Shown: piece after piece, positions 1 through 7,000 of the stretch
Layout: every line of letters begins with the position of its first letter
How positions within the stretch are numbered: position 1 is the stretch's first letter
Assembly: GCA_031267475.1 (NCBI GenBank)
Contig: JAIRZA010000197.1
Span: 1-7,673, forward strand
Direction: 5' to 3'
Origin: Spirochaetaceae bacterium
Lineage (GTDB): Bacteria > Spirochaetota > Spirochaetia > Treponematales > Breznakiellaceae
Length of the DNA: 7,673 nt
The notes under the pieces: model-generated
Told to the model about the DNA's origin: nothing
Database searches by the model: none
Seen by the model: only the letters and a program-made list of their open reading frames with translations
Translations under genes and position numbers: made by a program

Positions 1-33
1 CAAGCAAAGCTTGTCCAGCAACTTATGAAAACC

Positions 34-78
34 GCAGTTTTGTCGTCATCATGACGCGCCCATAGGGCGAAAAACTGC
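34..78. repeat. Compound inverted repeat with two inner hairpins
   Basis: The outer arms GCAGTTTT (34-41) and AAAACTGC (71-78) pair over 8 bp. After one mismatch they continue with TCG (43-45) against CGA (68-70). Inside lie two more self-complementary units: CGTCA and TGACG around a TCA loop (44-56), and CGCCC and GGGCG around ATA (57-69). The two inner hairpins can form side by side under the 8-bp outer stem, giving a three-way, cruciform-like shape. The function is unknown; a repeat element or RNA processing site is possible. Confidence 0.5.
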
Positions 79-80
79 AA

Positions 81-117
81 GAGCCTGTTACAAAATAACC
101 GGTTTTGGAACAGGCTC
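81..117. repeat. Strong 37-nt palindrome (hairpin)
   Basis: GAGCCTGTT (81-89) pairs with AACAGGCTC (109-117) over 9 bp. After one A/G mismatch CAAAA pairs with TTTTG, leaving a 7-nt loop TAACCGG. No T tract follows on the + strand. On the minus strand the stem is followed at a short distance by a T-rich stretch (TTGCAGTTTTT), so a terminator for a minus-strand transcript is possible but not convincing. The long, nearly perfect arms look like a palindromic extragenic repeat. Confidence 0.6.
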
Positions 118-120
118 AAT

Positions 121-147
121 TCATAAACCCCATTTGCGGATTTATGA
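121..147. repeat. Short inverted repeat
   Basis: TCATAAA (121-127) and TTTATGA (141-147) are perfect 7-bp arms around a 13-nt loop. It begins only four bases after the 81-117 palindrome, so the two may belong to one composite element. It is AT-rich and weak as an RNA stem, so it may be chance. Confidence 0.3.
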
Positions 148-213
148 CCGCCCCTTGTATCCTTATCCAAGCGATATGGTTTTATTTTATCATGACTATC
201 CGGTTTTTCAAAT

Positions 214-240
214 AGCGGCGGTTGCGAGCCCGCCGCCGCT
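214..240. repeat. GC-rich inverted repeat upstream of the promoter
   Basis: AGCGGCGG (214-221) and CCGCCGCT (233-240) are perfect 8-bp arms with an 11-nt loop. The following bases (TCTTCGCC) are not a T tract, so a classical intrinsic terminator is not supported on the + strand. It ends 30 bases before the -35 element and could insulate the operon from upstream transcription or be part of the upstream repeat cluster. Confidence 0.4.
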
Positions 241-270
241 TCTTCGCCGCGGCATAGTTGCGATGCGCTA

Positions 271-299
271 TTGACTCTATTTTTTGGAGAAGTTATTGT
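271..299 (+). promoter_or_regulatory. Predicted sigma-70-type promoter of the regulator-efflux operon
   Basis: TTGACT (271-276) matches the -35 consensus at five of six bases. TATTGT (294-299) matches the -10 consensus at four of six. The spacer is 17 bp, the optimal length. Transcription would begin near 306, leaving a leader of about 59 nt before the ATG at 365. This excludes the TTG codon at 284 as a start for this transcript. The same promoter probably drives the whole operon, since no other good promoter or terminator is seen downstream. Confidence 0.55.
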
Positions 300-310
300 T
301 CTATCAACTT
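290..310. promoter_or_regulatory. Candidate operator overlapping the -10 element
   Basis: AAGTT (290-294) and AACTT (306-310) form an inverted repeat around 11 bases that cover the -10 box and the predicted transcription start. TetR-family proteins bind dyads at such positions, and the first gene of this operon is such a regulator. The arms are only 5 bp with no further symmetry, so chance is a real possibility. Confidence 0.22.
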
Positions 311-355
311 AACGAATGGTCGGTAACCTGCCGGCCCTCTGCTTGTTATAGTATT

Positions 356-362
356 AGGAAGG
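356..362 (+). promoter_or_regulatory. Ribosome binding site that fixes the regulator start
   Basis: AGGAAGG lies just before the ATG at 365; the AGGA core is 5 nt from the start codon. The upstream in-frame TTG at 284 has no such site and falls inside the predicted promoter. This supports ATG 365 as the true start. Confidence 0.65.
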
Positions 363-364
363 TT

Positions 365-1609
365 ATGACGAAGATTGAAATAATACAAGCCGCGTTCAAA
401 GTGTGGGGCGAAGACCGCTACGAAACAACGAGTCTTTCCACGCTTTCGTCCGCTCTTAATGTAACCAAGGCGGCATTGTATCATCATTTCAAAAACAAGG
501 ACGCGCTTCTTGACGCAATGTACGATACTTTTTTTGACAGCATGAGCAATTGCCTGCGGCCTTATTTTGAAGAAACACTGGCTTGCGCGGAACACGGCGC
601 GGGTCATCATGAGATTGTAAAGGCGTTTTTGCGAATCAATATGGAAATCACCAGCTTTTTTGTCAGCAATCCTTGTTATTTTATTTTTGCGCTGGTAAAT
701 GTGCATGGGAATATGAGCCTTGTCCCCAGTGTTTTCGCTCGTATGCGGGAACGGGGAATCGATTTTGAAAAACTAAAAAAAATTGAGGAAAGTATAAATG
801 TAAAAAACACATACCCGTCATTATTTCATATGATTTTTTCCACATCAATGTGCATGATGGCGAATTCATTACGAATGATGCGCGTGAAAGAACAACCCGC
901 GCCCGGAGCGCGGGAAATTACGGAAAGAGCGAGCGCTTTTATCCGGCGCGGTCTTGGTTTTAGCCGGGAAAAAGTATACGCGCTTAACTGGGAAGAGCTT
1001 GAAAAGGCGGCCGCCTGGCGTGAAAGTATCGGGGGGGGGGGGGGCAGACACAAGCGGATTATTAAAGCGATAGCGAGCGTGGTTGCCGCCGTCGGACCTT
1101 GGGCTGCGTCTATGGCCATGATCGCCGAGAAATCGGGGCTTTCCAAAAGCGGCTTATACGCTCATTTTGCAAGCAAACACGATATGCTTTGCCAGCTTTT
1201 TATGGGGGAATTCGAGGATGTAATACGTCATGCGCAGGCTGTTTCAAGAAAGTCTGATGTTCCGGAAGAACAGCTTTATCTTGCTATACGCGCGATAGAG
1301 GGTTTCCTCACTTCGGAACCGGAGTTTCTTGCCGCGATCAGCGCCTTAAAGATGAGGCGGATTGATTTTGAAAAAATGGCGCGGCTGAAGGGCGCGCGCG
1401 GGTATCAAGGCAGGATTCTCCAGATTTTTTCTTGTGTTAAAAACGCTTCGGGAGAAGCGCTTATAGATGAAACCATGGCAACCGTAATTTTATTTATTCT
1501 TACGGATATGCTTATTCGAAAACCGGCGTCTTTGGACTATAAATCTATCCCTAACGAAAGTTTTAGGATTTTTTACAGGTTCATCGCGCTGGGAATCGAG
1601 TGTGAGTGA
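365..1609 (+). CDS. Double TetR-family transcriptional regulator with poly-G linker
   Basis: This is probably a DNA-binding repressor of the efflux operon it heads. From ATG 365 it has 414 residues, about twice the usual 190-220 of a TetR protein, and contains two TetR modules. Module 1 (about 1-222) opens with a helix-turn-helix containing LYHHFKNKDALL from residue 38. Module 2 (about 228-414) has its own with SGLSKSGLYAHF, the LY at 264-265. Both carry IDFEK in the ligand domain (132-136 and 333-337), which suggests an ancient tandem duplication. The linker is five glycines (223-227) encoded by a run of 14 G. An in-frame TTG at 284 would add 27 residues but lies in the promoter and lacks a ribosome site. 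The next gene follows after 27 nt. The double TetR fold is clear; the target and ligand are inferred or unknown. Confidence 0.85.
   Translation: MTKIEIIQAAFKVWGEDRYETTSLSTLSSALNVTKAALYHHFKNKDALLDAMYDTFFDSMSNCLRPYFEETLACAEHGAGHHEIVKAFLRINMEITSFFVSNPCYFIFALVNVHGNMSLVPSVFARMRERGIDFEKLKKIEESINVKNTYPSLFHMIFSTSMCMMANSLRMMRVKEQPAPGAREITERASAFIRRGLGFSREKVYALNWEELEKAAAWRESIGGGGGRHKRIIKAIASVVAAVGPWAASMAMIAEKSGLSKSGLYAHFASKHDMLCQLFMGEFEDVIRHAQAVSRKSDVPEEQLYLAIRAIEGFLTSEPEFLAAISALKMRRIDFEKMARLKGARGYQGRILQIFSCVKNASGEALIDETMATVILFILTDMLIRKPASLDYKSIPNESFRIFYRFIALGIECE
1031..1044 (+). repeat. Homopolymeric G14 tract inside the regulator gene
   Basis: Fourteen consecutive G encode glycines 223-227, the last codon being completed by C1045. 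The tract sits between the two TetR modules. With 13 G the frame meets TAG at 1071-1073, giving about 235 residues. With 15 G it meets TAA at 1063-1065, giving about 233 residues. Either change deletes the second DNA-binding module. Mononucleotide G tracts of this length are typical slippage sites in phase-variable bacterial genes. A sequencing or assembly length error is the main alternative. Confidence 0.85.
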
Positions 1610-1613
1610 TTTT

Positions 1614-1635
1614 TTAAGAGGGGATTAAGAGGGGA
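1614..1635 (+). promoter_or_regulatory. Tandemly duplicated ribosome binding site of the TolC gene
   Basis: The 11-base unit TTAAGAGGGGA occurs twice head to tail (1614-1624 and 1625-1635), followed by T and the ATG at 1637. Each copy contains the purine core AAGAGGGG. The second copy is the functional site by position (GAGG core about 4 nt from ATG); the first is 11 nt further away. The duplication accounts for most of the 27-nt gap after the regulator stop. Confidence 0.7.
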
Positions 1636-1636
1636 T

Positions 1637-3049
1637 ATGATAAGGACTCTATTTTTAGCGTTAATCGCGGTGTTTTTTATGGCCGCGCCCCGCGGCGCCT
1701 TTGGGCAGGACGCGGCGCCGGGTACGGCGCAGGGCGCGACGCGCATCTCGCCGGACGAGGCTGTGGAGCTTGCTGTAAAAAACAATCTTGGGCTTGAGCA
1801 GAAGCGTATCAGCGTCAGCACAAAGCAGCGCGCGAGCGCTTATTCGTGGAACAAATTTGTGCCCACAGTAAATTTGTCGGGCGGGGCTAACATAAACTCG
1901 TCAGCGGCGGATGTATCGGGCGATTTTGCGACCCCGAGTATTACAAAACAATCGCAAACTTCAGCGTCGACAGCGTTTCAAGGGCAGGCGCAAGTTCAGC
2001 TTGCTATAAATTTCGCTTTGTTCGAGGCGGTGAATTACCTTAAGATGGACTACGAATCCGGCCGCCTTTCGCTGGAACAGGCTAAACTGCAAATGGAGCG
2101 GGATGTTAGAAAGTCTTATTTTAACATAATGCTGCTGGAAGAGCAGGTAAAACAGCTTAAAGAAAGCCAGCGTAACGCGGAGGAACAGGCTGTATCGGCG
2201 GAAACGCAGTACCGCGCGGGGCGGCAGCCGGAGCTTAGTTATTTGCAGGCGCGTGTTAATGTGGAAACGATGAAACCGTCGATAGATCAGGCGGTAAACG
2301 GGCTTAGGCTTGCTAAATCGAACTTCGCCATGACGCTGGGGCTTCCGCTGGATACGGATTTTGAACTGTTTTTGCCGGTGGAAAGTATAAAGTATTTTCC
2401 GCTAGACATGGAAGATTTGGTGCGGCAGGCCAAAGGCAACAATCCGGATATTCAGGTGCAAAAGCAGCAGTTGCGGACATTGCAGAGTCAGCGCAAGGCG
2501 CAGGTTTACCAGAAATGGACCCCGAACCTTTCAATCGGCTGGTCGGGCGGTTTTTCAAGCAACGATTCAGACACGGGTGTTGATACTAATCTTGGCAAAA
2601 CAAAACAAAAGCAAAGCACCGCGTCCACGAACAGTTCAATCACGCTGGGGCTTTCATGGATGGTCAGCAGTCTGCTGCCGTTCGGCCCGGACGCTCAGTC
2701 GATAAAGGATTTGGACGATAATGTAAAAACGCTCAGTATCGCTCTCGCGCAGGCGGAGCAGGGGTCGGAACTCGACATTACAAACAAGGTGTATTCGCTG
2801 GAGCAGATTCGCTCGAATATCGAGGCGCAGCGCGCGACCGCCCAGCTTGCGGAACGCAGTTACAACGAAACACTCCGCGCTTACAGCAACGGTTTGCAGA
2901 GTTTGCTTCAGGCGCAGAATGCGGATTTGCAGCTTCGTAACGCCCGCCTCAATCTGTATCAACAGGAATCAAACTATCTACAGGGGCTTATCGATCTTGA
3001 ATACTCGATAGGCGCTCCGTTTGGCTCGCTTATGACGCGGGCGGAATGA
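1637..3049 (+). CDS. TolC-family outer-membrane efflux channel
   Basis: This is the outer-membrane exit duct of a tripartite efflux pump. The 470 residues match the usual size of the family. An N-terminal signal peptide is evident: a basic start (MIR), a hydrophobic stretch to about residue 17, and a likely cleavage after AFG at 23. The mature protein shows the two structural repeats of the outer-membrane efflux protein family. Repeat 1 has the QYRAG motif (191-195) followed by PELSYLQARV and ends in a TLGLPL segment. Repeat 2 has YSNGLQSLLQAQNADLQLRN from residue 416 and ends with NYLQGLIDLEYSIG. Long alpha-helical, Gln- and Ala-rich stretches fit the periplasmic barrel. It lies between the regulator and the adaptor gene, and its start is fixed by the duplicated ribosome site. 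Substrate specificity cannot be read from this protein. Confidence 0.9.
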   Translation: MIRTLFLALIAVFFMAAPRGAFGQDAAPGTAQGATRISPDEAVELAVKNNLGLEQKRISVSTKQRASAYSWNKFVPTVNLSGGANINSSAADVSGDFATPSITKQSQTSASTAFQGQAQVQLAINFALFEAVNYLKMDYESGRLSLEQAKLQMERDVRKSYFNIMLLEEQVKQLKESQRNAEEQAVSAETQYRAGRQPELSYLQARVNVETMKPSIDQAVNGLRLAKSNFAMTLGLPLDTDFELFLPVESIKYFPLDMEDLVRQAKGNNPDIQVQKQQLRTLQSQRKAQVYQKWTPNLSIGWSGGFSSNDSDTGVDTNLGKTKQKQSTASTNSSITLGLSWMVSSLLPFGPDAQSIKDLDDNVKTLSIALAQAEQGSELDITNKVYSLEQIRSNIEAQRATAQLAERSYNETLRAYSNGLQSLLQAQNADLQLRNARLNLYQQESNYLQGLIDLEYSIGAPFGSLMTRAE

Positions 3050-3070
3050 AACGCTTAAGTTTCAAGTTTA

Positions 3071-3077
3071 AGGAAGG
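3071..3077 (+). promoter_or_regulatory. Ribosome binding site selecting a TTG start for the adaptor
   Basis: AGGAAGG stands 6 nt before TTG 3084. The alternative in-frame ATG at 3108 is preceded only by an A-rich stretch without a GG core. The site therefore favours the TTG start, which also gives the lipoprotein signal a basic N-terminus. Confidence 0.65.
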
Positions 3078-3083
3078 GAAAAG

Positions 3084-4016
3084 TTGAAAACAAAAGAAAA
3101 AAGAAAAATGATTTTACGAAAGGCGGTAATACTTTTTACTGTGCTTAGCGCTTTTGCGCTGCCGGGATGTAAAGAAAAAGACGCGGCTCAGGGCGCGGAT
3201 CAGCCTGCGCAGCCGGTGTTTGCGGTCAGCGTCTCCGCGGTTGAAGCGGTGAAGATGGCGGATTATCTTACGCTTTCCGGCGATATGATCGCCGGATCTT
3301 CGGTTGACGTGTACTCCGATACCGCCGGCACGATTACAAGGCGCTATGTTTCCATAGGAGCTAATGTGGAAAAGGGGCAGCCCATAGTGGAAGTCGATCC
3401 GTCGCAGCCGGGTATGCAGTATATGGCGAGTGTTGTTACGGCGCCTATATCCGGCATTGTATCGAGTCTTAGCGGGCAGATTGGCATGAAAATAGCGCAG
3501 AGTTCCGCTATAGCCGTAATTTCCGGCGGCGGGGGGCTGGAAATTCAACTTTATGTCGCCGAGCGTTTCATCTACAAGATAAAGATGGGGCTTCCTTGCG
3601 AGATAACGCTTGACGCATATCCCAACGATAGTTTTCGCGGAAGAATATCCGAGATAAGTCCGGTTGTTGATACATCTTCCCGGACGATGATGATAAAGGT
3701 AAACGTGGATAATCCGGACGACAAGCTCAAGGCGGGGATGTTTGCCAACGTAAAAATCATAACCGAAGAAAAAGAAAATGTGCTCACCGTGCCGGAAAAC
3801 GCGGTTTTGCAACGCGCCGATCAGCAGTTCGTTTATACGGTTGTGAGCGATACTGAGGATCAGACTATTAATATCGCGAAAAAAACAGTCGTCTCTACAG
3901 GCTTGAATGTCGGCGGTATAACGGAAATAACGGAAGGTTTGCAGATAGGCGACCAAGTTGTAACACGCGGTCAGACAACGCTTAACGACGGCAGCCGCGT
4001 GAATGTTATACAGTAA
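3084..4016 (+). CDS. RND periplasmic adaptor (membrane fusion protein), lipoprotein, hairpin-less
   Basis: This subunit should link the RND pump to the TolC channel in the periplasm. From TTG 3084 it has 310 residues, clearly shorter than AcrA-type adaptors of nearly 400. A basic start (KTKEKRK), a hydrophobic segment and the lipobox LPGC (26-29) predict lipidation at Cys29 and membrane anchoring. The lipoyl domain is split into halves at about 76-105 and 117-147 (VTAPISGIVSSLSGQIG). The two halves are joined by only about 12 residues, so the usual coiled-coil hairpin is absent. A beta-barrel (about 150-230, with FRGRISEISPVVDTSSRT and LKAGMFANVKI) and a membrane-proximal domain (about 235-310, starting VPENAVLQ) follow. 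A similar hairpin-less adaptor, BesA, is known from Borrelia burgdorferi. ATG 3108 is a less likely start. Confidence 0.88.
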   Translation: MKTKEKRKMILRKAVILFTVLSAFALPGCKEKDAAQGADQPAQPVFAVSVSAVEAVKMADYLTLSGDMIAGSSVDVYSDTAGTITRRYVSIGANVEKGQPIVEVDPSQPGMQYMASVVTAPISGIVSSLSGQIGMKIAQSSAIAVISGGGGLEIQLYVAERFIYKIKMGLPCEITLDAYPNDSFRGRISEISPVVDTSSRTMMIKVNVDNPDDKLKAGMFANVKIITEEKENVLTVPENAVLQRADQQFVYTVVSDTEDQTINIAKKTVVSTGLNVGGITEITEGLQIGDQVVTRGQTTLNDGSRVNVIQ

Positions 4017-4037
4017 AATCGAAAATAAAGGAAAAAA

Positions 4038-7000
4038 ATGAGTTTATCAAAAGCAATAGTTTCGCGCCCGACAACACTGTTTATAATCTTTGTGTTGTTG
4101 ATGGGTTTAGGCGGATTCGCCCTAGTAAATTTGCCAATAGACCTGCTTCCTGATGTAAGCTATCCATACGTCATAGTTTCGACCACATACACGGGGGCGG
4201 GGCCTGAGGAAGTGGAGAGGTCTATATCACGGCCTCTGGAGGCGGCGCTTTCGAGCGTTTCTAACTTAAAACAGTTGAATTCAACGTCCTCAAAAGGCTC
4301 CAGCATGGTTTCTATGGAATTCAACTACGGCACAGACCTTGCGGACGCTTCCAATTCTATACGAGACGCCCTAGATCGTATCCGGCGCTATCTGCCGGAC
4401 GGCGCGGGCTCTCCTACAATTTTTAAGTTCGATCCCTCGATGATGCCGGTCATGGGTTTGATGGTCATGTCTGAAAATCGCTCGCCGGAAGATTTGCGGC
4501 AGATAGCCAGCGATTCGATAGTCCCCCGCTTGGAGCAGATTCCCGGAGTCGCTACCGCAACCATAAACGGCGGGCGGGACAGGCAGATTCGGGTTGAGAT
4601 AAGGTCTTCCCGGCTTGAAGCGTACGGGCTTACCGTTACCCAGCTGCAACAGATGATTGTCTCGCAGAACGCGCAGGTGGCGGCGGGTTCTATCACCGAA
4701 GGCGGCTTGTCTTTCATTTTGAATACTATGGGCGAATATACCTCGCTGGATCAGATACGCAATACAGTCATATACTACGCGCCCTCAATCGGCGCGAATG
4801 GGCGGGCGGGTCAGCCTGTGGAAGTGTATCTGCGCGATATTGCGGATGTTCGTGAAGGGTACGCGGATCAGGAAAGCGTGGTTTATGTGAACGGGCAGGA
4901 GGCTGTCCAGCTTACTGTGCAGAAGCAGAGCGGTCAGAATTCGGTTCAGGTTGCCAAGAATTTGCGTAAGCAGATGACGGATTTAAGCTCCGAACTGCCA
5001 AGCGACATAAAAGTTACAGAAATATTCAACACAACAGACACCATTGAAGATTCGCTGAACAATGTAACTTCAAGCGCGGTAAGCGGGGCGCTCCTCGCCG
5101 TCTTGATTCTGTTTATATTTTTGCGCTCTATAAAGCCTACGATTATTATTGGCGTCAGCATCCCGGTGTCCATCATCATCACAATAATGCTGATGTATTT
5201 CTTTGGCATGACTCTGAATCTGATGACGCTTGCCGGTCTTTTCTTAGGCGTTGGTATGCTTGTGGATAACTCAATCGTCATCCTTGAAAACATCTACCAC
5301 TACCGCGAAAAAGGCGCGAAGCTGATTCCCGCCGCGATACTGGGCACGGAAGAAATGATCATCGCTATAGTCGCATCAACGTTCACAACAATCTGCGTAT
5401 TCCTTCCGCTTGTGATGTTTCAGGGTTTGCTGGAAATGGCGGGCGAGTTGTTTGCGGGGCTTGCGTTCACGGTTGTTTTCTCGCTGACTATATCGCTGTT
5501 TACGGCCTTGTTTTTGGTGCCTATACTTTCCAGCCACTATTTGCCGCTTTTAACCCGCAAACAAGCGCCGCTGAAAGGCATCCTTGCCGTGGTTGACGGG
5601 TATTTTGCGCGCTTCCTGCACGGTATGGAAGACGGCTACCGGAAAATTGTTGCAAAGGTGCTGCGGCACAAGCTGCTTGTCGTGGCTGTTCTGTTCATCA
5701 TGTTTGTGGGCAGCATCATGATGATACCTAAAATAGGCTGGGTATTCATGCCGGAGCAGGCCTCGGATTCTGTTATAATAAACGCTACCATGCCGCTGGG
5801 CACCGCCTTGGCCGAAACAGAAAAAACCTTGGAGCAGGTGCAAACGATTGTGGAAAAGGAACTGGTAAAAGACGGAAAGCAGGCTTACAAAAATATAATA
5901 CTGAACGCCGGCGGCGGCGGGGGGCTTTTTGGCGGCGGCAGTTCCAATTCCGGCTCTTTGCGTATAAATCTGATAGATTTCGACAACCAAGTCATGACGA
6001 GTGATGATATACAGGCGGCGATACGTCCGTATTTTAATCAGTTCCCCGGTGTGCGGTTTCGCTTTTCGAGCGGCGGCGGCATGATGGGCGGCAGCAGCAG
6101 TCCTATAGACATCGTGCTGCACACGAACGATTTAGTGAAAGGCAAGGTAATGGCGGACAAAATAGCGGATATTTTAAGAGATAAGATAGAAAACGCTACA
6201 GAGCCGCAGGTGAGTCTTAACGACGGGCTTCCGCAGATAGAAATAGAGTTGAATCGAGAGCGTATGTACGCGCTTGGTCTTAACGCATATACGGTGGGGA
6301 ACGAAATTAAGGCCGCGGTTGACGGAATAACCGCGTCTCAATTCAAAGAGGGCAACGACGACCTTGACATTGTGCTGATTCTGGCTGAGGCGGACAGGAG
6401 CAGCCGTCCCGCGCTGGATCATATTTTCGTGCGAAGCGCTGTTACGGGAGCGCGCGTCCCGCTTTCTAATTTTGCCACCTACAAGGAAGGCACGGGGCCT
6501 ATGACGATAAGCCGCGAGGATCAGGGCCGCGTAATACACGTAACGGCGGGCGTAAAGCCGGGCACAAAGCTGAACGAAATTGAGGCGCAGATTCAGGGTG
6601 TGATAAAGGCGGAGATTCCCGCGGAAGAAGACGTTATAATAACCTACGCCGGCGATAACGCGGAAATGATAAAAATGGCTATAAACTTTTTGCTTATAGT
6701 GGTTGTCGCTATAGCGCTTGTTTTTGGTGTTATGGCAAGTTTATTTGAAAGTTTCCGCGACCCTTTCATCATCATATTTACGATACCGCTTAGTGTTATA
6801 GGTGTTGTGGCGATATATTTTATAACAGGCGACCGCTTCAATGTCCTTACCGCTGTTGGTCTCCTTGTTCTGGTTGGGGTTATCGTAAACAATGGTATTG
6901 TTCTGGTTGACTACACGAATCTGCTGCGAAAGCGCGGCTTGGGGTTGGAGGAAGCCTGTATCGAGGCTGCCGGCAATCGTCTGCGTCCTATTTTGATGTC

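Larger units (their letters stand above)
1..270. other. Gene-free upstream region rich in inverted repeats
   Basis: I see no coding region I can support in these 270 bases, and no tRNA or rRNA. They hold at least four inverted repeats, listed separately, plus a small one at 1-13 (CAAGC, AAA, GCTTG). None is followed on the + strand by a clear T tract, so they are not ordinary terminators of a + strand gene. The left neighbour lies outside the window, so its direction is unknown. The density of palindromes suggests extragenic repeat elements or a structured transcript end. Confidence 0.6.

Noticed and set aside
347..352. TATAGT as a -10 box just before the regulator
   Set aside because: There is no acceptable -35 sequence 16-18 bp upstream, and a transcript from it would start on top of the ribosome site.
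284..364. N-terminal extension of the regulator from TTG 284
   Set aside because: It overlaps the predicted promoter, has no ribosome site, and its 27 residues do not resemble a TetR N-terminus; ATG 365 has AGGAAGG in place.
1079..1609. Independent second TetR gene restarting after the G tract
   Set aside because: The in-frame GTG at 1079 and ATG at 1112 lack ribosome sites, and starting there would remove part of the second helix-turn-helix region.
3114..3956. 280-residue open frame on the minus strand
   Set aside because: It lies entirely antisense to the adaptor gene; its composition is rich in Arg, His and Tyr, as expected of a shadow frame, and it shows no recognisable family.
5244..5288. 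Heavy-metal (CzcA/CusA-like) classification of the pump
   Set aside because: The TM4 motif reads GMLVDNSIVILEN, not the DFG...DGA form of metal exporters, and no Met- or His-rich metal site is seen in the adaptor.
5550..6122. 190-residue open frame on the minus strand
   Set aside because: It is antisense to the pump gene and its His/Ala/Tyr-rich composition reflects the complement of Gly-rich and GC-rich codons.
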